64,000 nt of DNA, from the NCBI GenBank assembly GCA_900315055.1, contig OMXP01000003.1:21788-85787 (forward strand), given 5' to 3'. The DNA is from an uncultured Lachnospiraceae bacterium (GTDB lineage: Bacteria; Bacillota; Clostridia; Lachnospirales; Lachnospiraceae). The notes under the pieces were generated by a model, which was given only the letters and a program-made list of their open reading frames with translations, was not told where the DNA came from and ran no database searches. Both the position numbers and the translations under genes were made by a program. Shown in pieces: positions 60,108-64,000 of this stretch (position 1 is the stretch's first letter; each line of letters begins with the position of its first letter).

Positions 60108-62072
60108 ATGGCTGCTGAAGAAGAGGAAAAGAAACTCCGGAGTGAGGAACCTGAACCGGAAGAGGAGGAAGAGGAAGAAGAGGAGATGGATCCGAAGCAC
60201 AAGCTGATCCAGATCATCGTCTCCACGATCCTCCTGATCGTTGCCACTGTCATCACGAAACTGAACCCGAACCTTGCCATGTGGCAGAAGCTTCTCATCT
60301 TCCTGGTCCCCTACTTCTGTGCGGGGTTTGACGTCCTGAAGGAAGCCGGAGAGTCCATCGGCCACGGAGAGGTCTTCAATGAGGATTTCCTGATGGTCGT
60401 TGCCACTGTCGGCGCCCTGCTCATCGGTTTTGTCCCTGGCGGGAAAGCGAATTTCACCGAAGCGGTCTTCGTCATGCTGTTCTTCCAGGTCGGCGAGCTG
60501 TTTGAGGGCATCGCCGAGGGCAGCAGCCACCGTGCGATCTCGCAGCTTCTCGATATCCGTCCCGACACGGCAAATGTCGAGCGGGATGGAAAGGTGGAGG
60601 TTGTCTCTCCGGACGACGTAAAGGTCGGCGAGATCGTGGTGATCAAGCCCGGCGAGAAGGTCCCGATGGACGGCGTTGTCCTGGAGGGAAAATCGAGTCT
60701 CAACACGGTTGCTCTGACCGGCGAGAGCGCGCCGCGCGATGTGGCACAGGGGGACGATATCCTCTCCGGCTGCGTCAATGAGAGCGGTCTTCTCCGTGTA
60801 AAGGTCACGAAGGCATTCGGAGAATCCACCGCCTCGAAGATCCTGGAACTTGTCGAGCACTCGAGTGCCCGGAAGTCGAAAAGCGAGAAGTTCATTGCGA
60901 AGTTCGCCCGCGTCTACACGCCGATCGTCGTCTTTGCGGCGGTTGCCGTCGCGTTCCTGCCTCCGCTCCTTTCCGGAAACTTTACGGCAAACTTTGCGAC
61001 CTGGCTTCTCCGGGCACTGACGTTCCTGATCGTCTCCTGCCCCTGCGCACTGGTGGTCTCGGTGCCGCTTGCCTTCTTCGGCGGGATCGGCGCTTCCTCG
61101 AAGTGCGGCATTCTCGTCAAGGGCTCCGGCTTCATGGAGTCTCTCTCCGAGGCGGATACGGTGGTATTTGACAAGACCGGTACGCTGACCAAGGGCGTGT
61201 TCGAGGTGAGCGCGATTCACCCCGAAAAGATGGACGCAAAGGAACTCCTGCACCTTGCGGCGCATGTCGAGCGCTACTCAACGCACCCGATCGCCATTTC
61301 GCTTCGGGACGCCTTCGGCAATGAGAACGATGGATGCAGCGTCGAGGACGTGACCGAGATCTCGGGACAGGGCGTGAAGGCAACGGTGAACGGAAAGACC
61401 GTCTATGTCGGCAACACGAAGCTCATGGACAGCATCGGCGCGAAGTGGACCGCCTGCGAGGAGCCCGGCACCATCATTCACGTGGCAGTCGGCAGTGAGT
61501 ATGCGGGCCATATCCACATCTCGGACGTCGAGAAGGACGATGCAAAGCAGGCGATCACGGATCTCAAGTCCATCGGCATCCGGAAAACCGTCATGCTGAC
61601 CGGCGACCGCGAAAAGGTGGCAAAGCATGTGGCAGAGGATCTTGGCCTTGACGAGTACCGCGCAGAGCTCCTGCCGGCGGACAAGGTCGACAATGTCGAG
61701 AAGCTCCTTGCCGAAAAGCCGGATGGCAAGTCCCTGGTCTTTGTGGGAGACGGCATCAATGATGCGCCGGTCCTTGCAAGAGCCGATGTCGGCATCGCGA
61801 TGGGAGCCCTCGGCTCCGATGCCGCAATCGAGGCGGCGGACGTTGTTCTTATGGATGACAAGCCGAGCAAGATCGCAAAGGGCATCCGCATCGCCCGCCA
61901 TACGCTTCTGGTTGCAAGACAGAACATCGTCATCGCCATCGTGGTCAAGATCGCAATCCTGATTCTTGCGGTGTTCGGCTACGCTCCGATGTGGCTTGCC
62001 GTCTTCGGCGACACGGGCGTGCTGCTCATCTGCATCCTGAACTCGGCAAGAACCCTTTCCACGAAGGTTTGA
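60108..62072 (+). CDS. heavy-metal-translocating P-type ATPase (Zn/Cd type)
   Basis: A 654-residue P1B ATPase. SCPCALVVSVP is the metal-binding CPC helix, DKTGTLTKG holds the phosphorylated Asp (about 355), HP of ERYSTHPIA the family-specific His, and VGDGINDAPVLARADVG the hinge. CPC with no Met/His-rich features and the SmtB-type sensor downstream favour zinc, cadmium or lead export over copper. Unlike most relatives it has no N-terminal HMA domain; instead the first 27 residues are nearly all acidic (Glu-rich) and may act as a loose metal binder. AAGGAG and the promoter position fix the ATG at 60108; an upstream frame is not transcribed. Confidence 0.92.
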   Translation: MAAEEEEKKLRSEEPEPEEEEEEEEEMDPKHKLIQIIVSTILLIVATVITKLNPNLAMWQKLLIFLVPYFCAGFDVLKEAGESIGHGEVFNEDFLMVVATVGALLIGFVPGGKANFTEAVFVMLFFQVGELFEGIAEGSSHRAISQLLDIRPDTANVERDGKVEVVSPDDVKVGEIVVIKPGEKVPMDGVVLEGKSSLNTVALTGESAPRDVAQGDDILSGCVNESGLLRVKVTKAFGESTASKILELVEHSSARKSKSEKFIAKFARVYTPIVVFAAVAVAFLPPLLSGNFTANFATWLLRALTFLIVSCPCALVVSVPLAFFGGIGASSKCGILVKGSGFMESLSEADTVVFDKTGTLTKGVFEVSAIHPEKMDAKELLHLAAHVERYSTHPIAISLRDAFGNENDGCSVEDVTEISGQGVKATVNGKTVYVGNTKLMDSIGAKWTACEEPGTIIHVAVGSEYAGHIHISDVEKDDAKQAITDLKSIGIRKTVMLTGDREKVAKHVAEDLGLDEYRAELLPADKVDNVEKLLAEKPDGKSLVFVGDGINDAPVLARADVGIAMGALGSDAAIEAADVVLMDDKPSKIAKGIRIARHTLLVARQNIVIAIVVKIAILILAVFGYAPMWLAVFGDTGVLLICILNSARTLSTKV

Positions 62073-62128
62073 GCCCTGTGATACAATCAGGGGGTAACCG
62101 GATTTAAGGCGGAGAACGGAGAAGACCC

Positions 62129-62455
62129 ATGCAGGTGAAGGACCCAAAACAGAAGACAAAGGAATGCCATATCCCCTCAGATGAGGAGATCTCAGACCTT
62201 GCAGATCTGTACCGGATCTTCGGGGATACGACAAGGCTCCGCATCCTGTTCGCCCTGTTTGACCAGGAGCGGAGCGTGAGCGAGATCGCCGAGGCGCTGG
62301 ACATGACAACGTCCGCCGTCTCCCATCAGCTTGCGGTCCTCCGCATGGCAAAGCTGGTCTCATTCCGCAGGGACGGAAAGCAGATCATCTACGCCCTTGC
62401 CGATGAGCACGTCCACACGATCATCGCGGTCGGACGGGATCACATCGAGGAATAG
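62129..62455 (+). CDS. ArsR/SmtB family metalloregulator with alpha-5 zinc site
   Basis: A 108-residue winged-helix repressor. VSEIAEALDMTTSAVSHQLA is the recognition helix pair. The C-terminal helix shows D92-x-H94 ... H105-x2-E108, exactly the alpha-5 metal site of SmtB/CzrA-type zinc sensors. It lies 56 bases after the P-ATPase and would repress the promoter at 60028, releasing it when zinc (or cadmium, cobalt) rises. A Cys-His pair near the N-terminus (KECHIP) could add a second site. Confidence 0.92.
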   Translation: MQVKDPKQKTKECHIPSDEEISDLADLYRIFGDTTRLRILFALFDQERSVSEIAEALDMTTSAVSHQLAVLRMAKLVSFRRDGKQIIYALADEHVHTIIAVGRDHIEE

Positions 62456-62538
62456 GGGAGGGAAAACGTTAAAGGTTTTGTCGAGATCTGTTTACAGTTT
62501 GCTCATAGTTTCCCCACGATTTGTTAAGAGATCCGGGG

Positions 62539-62645
62539 TATCATCTGGATGTAACAAAGAACAAACGACTTTCTTTTTCATTACATGTACTCCGAAACAA
62601 AACCATCGGCAGCGGGACGGTAACCCGCTGCCCCTCCCTTTTTAA
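62539..62645 (+). ncRNA. possible small RNA ending in a C-rich terminator
   Basis: TATCAT (62539-62544) is a possible -10, followed by about 60 bases without a gene and a terminator GGCAGCGGG (62608-62616) / CCCGCTGCC (62624-62632) with CCTCCCTTTTT. The CCCTCC segment is complementary to a Shine-Dalgarno sequence, a usual feature of small RNAs in Firmicutes. No -35 was found; weak 11-bp-spaced AGTTT repeats precede it (62497, 62508, 62519). It may simply be the terminator of the metal operon. Confidence 0.3.
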
Positions 62646-62665
62646 AAGGACTGTAAAACCCCGGA
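62619..62665 (+). repeat. copy 1 of a degenerate duplicated segment
   Basis: GGTAACCCGCTG (62619-62630), then CCTCC, a TTTTAAA-like stretch and ACCCCGGA (to 62665) recur in the same order at 63872-63933. The two copies enclose the integrase and dinD remnants. Confidence 0.5.
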
Positions 62666-62696
62666 TTTTCAAGAGACCTTGAATTTCCGGGGTTTT
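62655..62696 (+). terminator. second terminator behind the metal resistance operon
   Basis: AAAACCCCGGA (62655-62665) pairs with TCCGGGGTTTT (62686-62696); TCAAG/CTTGA forms an inner helix. Together with the hairpin at 62608 it separates the operon from the degraded tail. Confidence 0.85.
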
Positions 62697-62738
62697 CTCT
62701 ATATATCACCTTTCCAGATATGGAAGCATATTTCCGAT

Positions 62739-62936
62739 TCAGGAACCACTTTTCATTTCCTTCGTTCCATCCAAGGTTGCCGGAAAGTCAGCGATCATGG
62801 CGTCAGAGAACTTCTTTGCCTGGTCATCGAGGACATGGGGGTACACTCGTCGCAGGATCTCACTGGACGCGTGACCGCTCCTCGCCTGAATGTATGCGTC
62901 CGGATATCCTCTGGCGTGCAGGCAACATGGATCGTG
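62739..62936 (-). pseudogene. C-terminal remnant of a tyrosine recombinase/integrase
   Basis: One minus-strand frame encodes about 65 residues ending at a stop at 62739-62741: AYIQARSGHASSEILRRVYP, then HVLDDQAKKFSDAM. GHASSEIL followed by a Tyr is the end of the catalytic domain of phage-type integrases (G-H-x-x-x-x-T ... Y). The upstream catalytic part, including the R-H-T box, is lost or out of frame. It is the remains of an integrated element. Confidence 0.75.
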
Positions 62937-63035
62937 CAGGCGTCACAGTTGACGCACTCTTCGTACGTATTCCCTACGCCTATGCCATGATTTTGTCCTC
63001 TGAGGCTTCTAAAACGGCAAGGTGTATTACGATGA

Positions 63036-63321
63036 GGTAACAGGCATACCGTGAAAGCTCGTAGTCGTTGATCTGCCTTTGAGTCCCGGACCCGAGAGAT
63101 ACCATTTTGTTGACCTCAACAAAATGGGAATCCACGTCATTTTTACTTTGACGGCATGCTTCAACAGCATGGTCGATGACCTTTGAGAAATTTCTCCATT
63201 CGGTGTATTCCAGTACCGTTTGGAGTTCTCTTGCATACCAAAATTCCTGACCGTATTCGTTGATATGCTTGATGTTCTCAAATACGGAATCTGAGTAGTT
63301 TTCAAGTTCCTGTTTCGGCAT
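63036..63321 (-). pseudogene. dinD: truncated dinD (DNA damage-inducible protein D)
   Basis: Starting at ATG 63321 behind AAGGAAT, the first 95 residues match DinD closely: IKHINEYGQEFWYARELQTV, NFSKVIDHAVEAC, HFVEVNKMVSLGSGTQRQI and DYELSRYACYLIV. Full DinD has about 275 residues; here similarity stops near 63036 and the frame ends at 62980 with unrelated residues. The break lies just before the integrase remnant, suggesting a deletion joined the two. Confidence 0.82.
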
Positions 63322-64000
63322 ATAATTCCTTTCTCCCTACAATAGGCATCTTCTGACCATTTTCCCGACGCCGGCAAAATGGTGATCTGTAGCAGTGTGT
63401 CACTTCCATATTCATATCAGTCCGTCGCGCTGAACTATCTGCCATTGGTACCGATCGAGGACGGCAGCGTCCGGATCCGGTGCGATTGAGTCAAGCATCT
63501 GGGTAAAATCCGCATATTCCTTCCACCGGCAATAAGACTGTGACTACCGGTAGTCCTGCGTCCATTTCCGGAGGCGGATCGGCAATCCGGTGGGCGACTA
63601 CTTCGCTTTGATGGACATCGTTACCATGTCGATCACAGTCACCGTGCCTGAAGTGTTCCTTTATGTGCGAATTTTGCGGTTCAGAGAGTCGTATTCTTTT
63701 CGAAAGACGAAGGAAACGTCTTCTGATGACCGTACTATCTGAGCACATGTACAATTTCTAATTAAATTATACAAAACACTTATATTATTGAAAACCTATG
63801 TCCTCCTGGAATTACGACAAAAGTCATGAGAATGTGGCGGACATTTTTCAACTATCAGCAGGTAATTGCAGGGTAACCCGCTGTTCCTCCATCTTTTAAA
63901 CTAAAACTTTCCCAATAAGTTGTACCCCGGAAATCTGTTGAGTTTGCAAGGCTTTTGACGCCGAGAACTAGCAGCTCCTATCGGGAAAATACCGTTAAAC
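63322..64000. other. gene-poor degraded tail
   Basis: No intact gene is supported in these 679 bases. Short open plus-strand stretches look like remnants: about 36 codons from ATG 63379 to 63489 (with SVALNYLPLVPIEDG), and about 50 codons ending at 63740 (with NPVGDYFALMDIVTMSI). I recognise neither family. From about 63755 the DNA becomes A/T-rich. A TTGACG at 63955-63960 near the end could belong to a gene beyond the window. Confidence 0.4.
63872..63933 (+). repeat. copy 2 of a degenerate duplicated segment
   Basis: GGTAACCCGCTG (63872-63883), CCTCC (63886-63890), TTTTAAA (63894-63900) and ACCCCGGA (63926-63933) repeat the order seen at 62619-62665, with a longer spacer before the last block. 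The hairpin of copy 1 is only partly kept. Confidence 0.5.

Noticed and set aside
1..64000. tRNA or rRNA genes
   Set aside because: No cloverleaf-like segment with the usual conserved GTTCRA arm and no rRNA-like stretch was noticed on reading; a tRNAscan search would settle this.

Overview
The window reads as a chromosomal segment of an anaerobic Gram-positive bacterium of the Clostridia, most likely Lachnospiraceae-like, with GC content above 50% by eye. Supporting this are strong AGGAGG-type ribosome binding sites, a FabK-based type II fatty acid operon, type 2 GalT, type I pullulanase, a PrdX-like prolyl-tRNA deacylase, a DUF4143 ATPase and a group IIC intron placed behind a terminator. 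No rRNA, tRNA or CRISPR array was seen. The genus is not identified.

Layout. 0-10.5 kb: a MATE exporter, a YbaK/PrdX protein, an odd D-2-hydroxyacid dehydrogenase, then a catabolic block with a four-subunit flavin/iron-sulfur dehydrogenase, an AraC regulator, a non-canonical PII protein, an APC permease and an ornithine-cyclodeaminase-family enzyme. This looks like oxidative degradation of an amino acid or opine-like N-substituted amino acid. 10.6-17.1 kb: AraC regulator, galT, a DUF4143 ATPase behind a 33-bp-phased repeat array, and pullulanase. 17.1-23.8 kb: a leader with two tandem terminators and competing antiterminators, then an aminotransferase, a RocB-like M20 hydrolase, an arginine-deiminase-superfamily enzyme and a polar amino acid ABC transporter, probably a nitrogen-rich amino acid uptake and degradation pathway. 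24-32.5 kb: TetR regulator, YgiQ radical SAM protein, an orphan HEPN protein, PIN-PhoH ATPase, AraC regulator and glycogen phosphorylase.

32.6-34.5 kb: a group IIC intron with a frameshifted reverse transcriptase. 34.6-42.5 kb: one fatty acid operon acpP-accD-accA-fabH-fabK-fabD-fabG-fabF-fabZ, followed by a MarR regulator with its own promoter; accB and accC are absent. 42.5-47.7 kb: glutamate-cyclase-like protein, secreted DUF885 hydrolase and an unrecognised coiled-coil protein. 47.8-56.5 kb: a complete phosphate cluster, pstSCAB-phoU, a Na/Pi cotransporter and phoB/phoR, with 11-bp-phased Pho boxes before pstS and before the cotransporter. 56.6-62.5 kb: TVP38 and YoaK membrane proteins, an ABC-F ATPase, and a zinc/cadmium-type P-ATPase with an ArsR/SmtB sensor and operator. 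62.5-64 kb: a gene-poor tail holding terminators, an integrase remnant, a truncated dinD and a degenerate duplicated segment, which I read as the scar of a decayed mobile element.

The carbohydrate genes (galT, pulA, glgP), each near an AraC-type regulator or within a few kb of one, suggest alpha-glucan and galactoside use. Several leaders carry an intrinsic terminator close behind the promoter or the start of the operon, so transcription attenuation may be common here.
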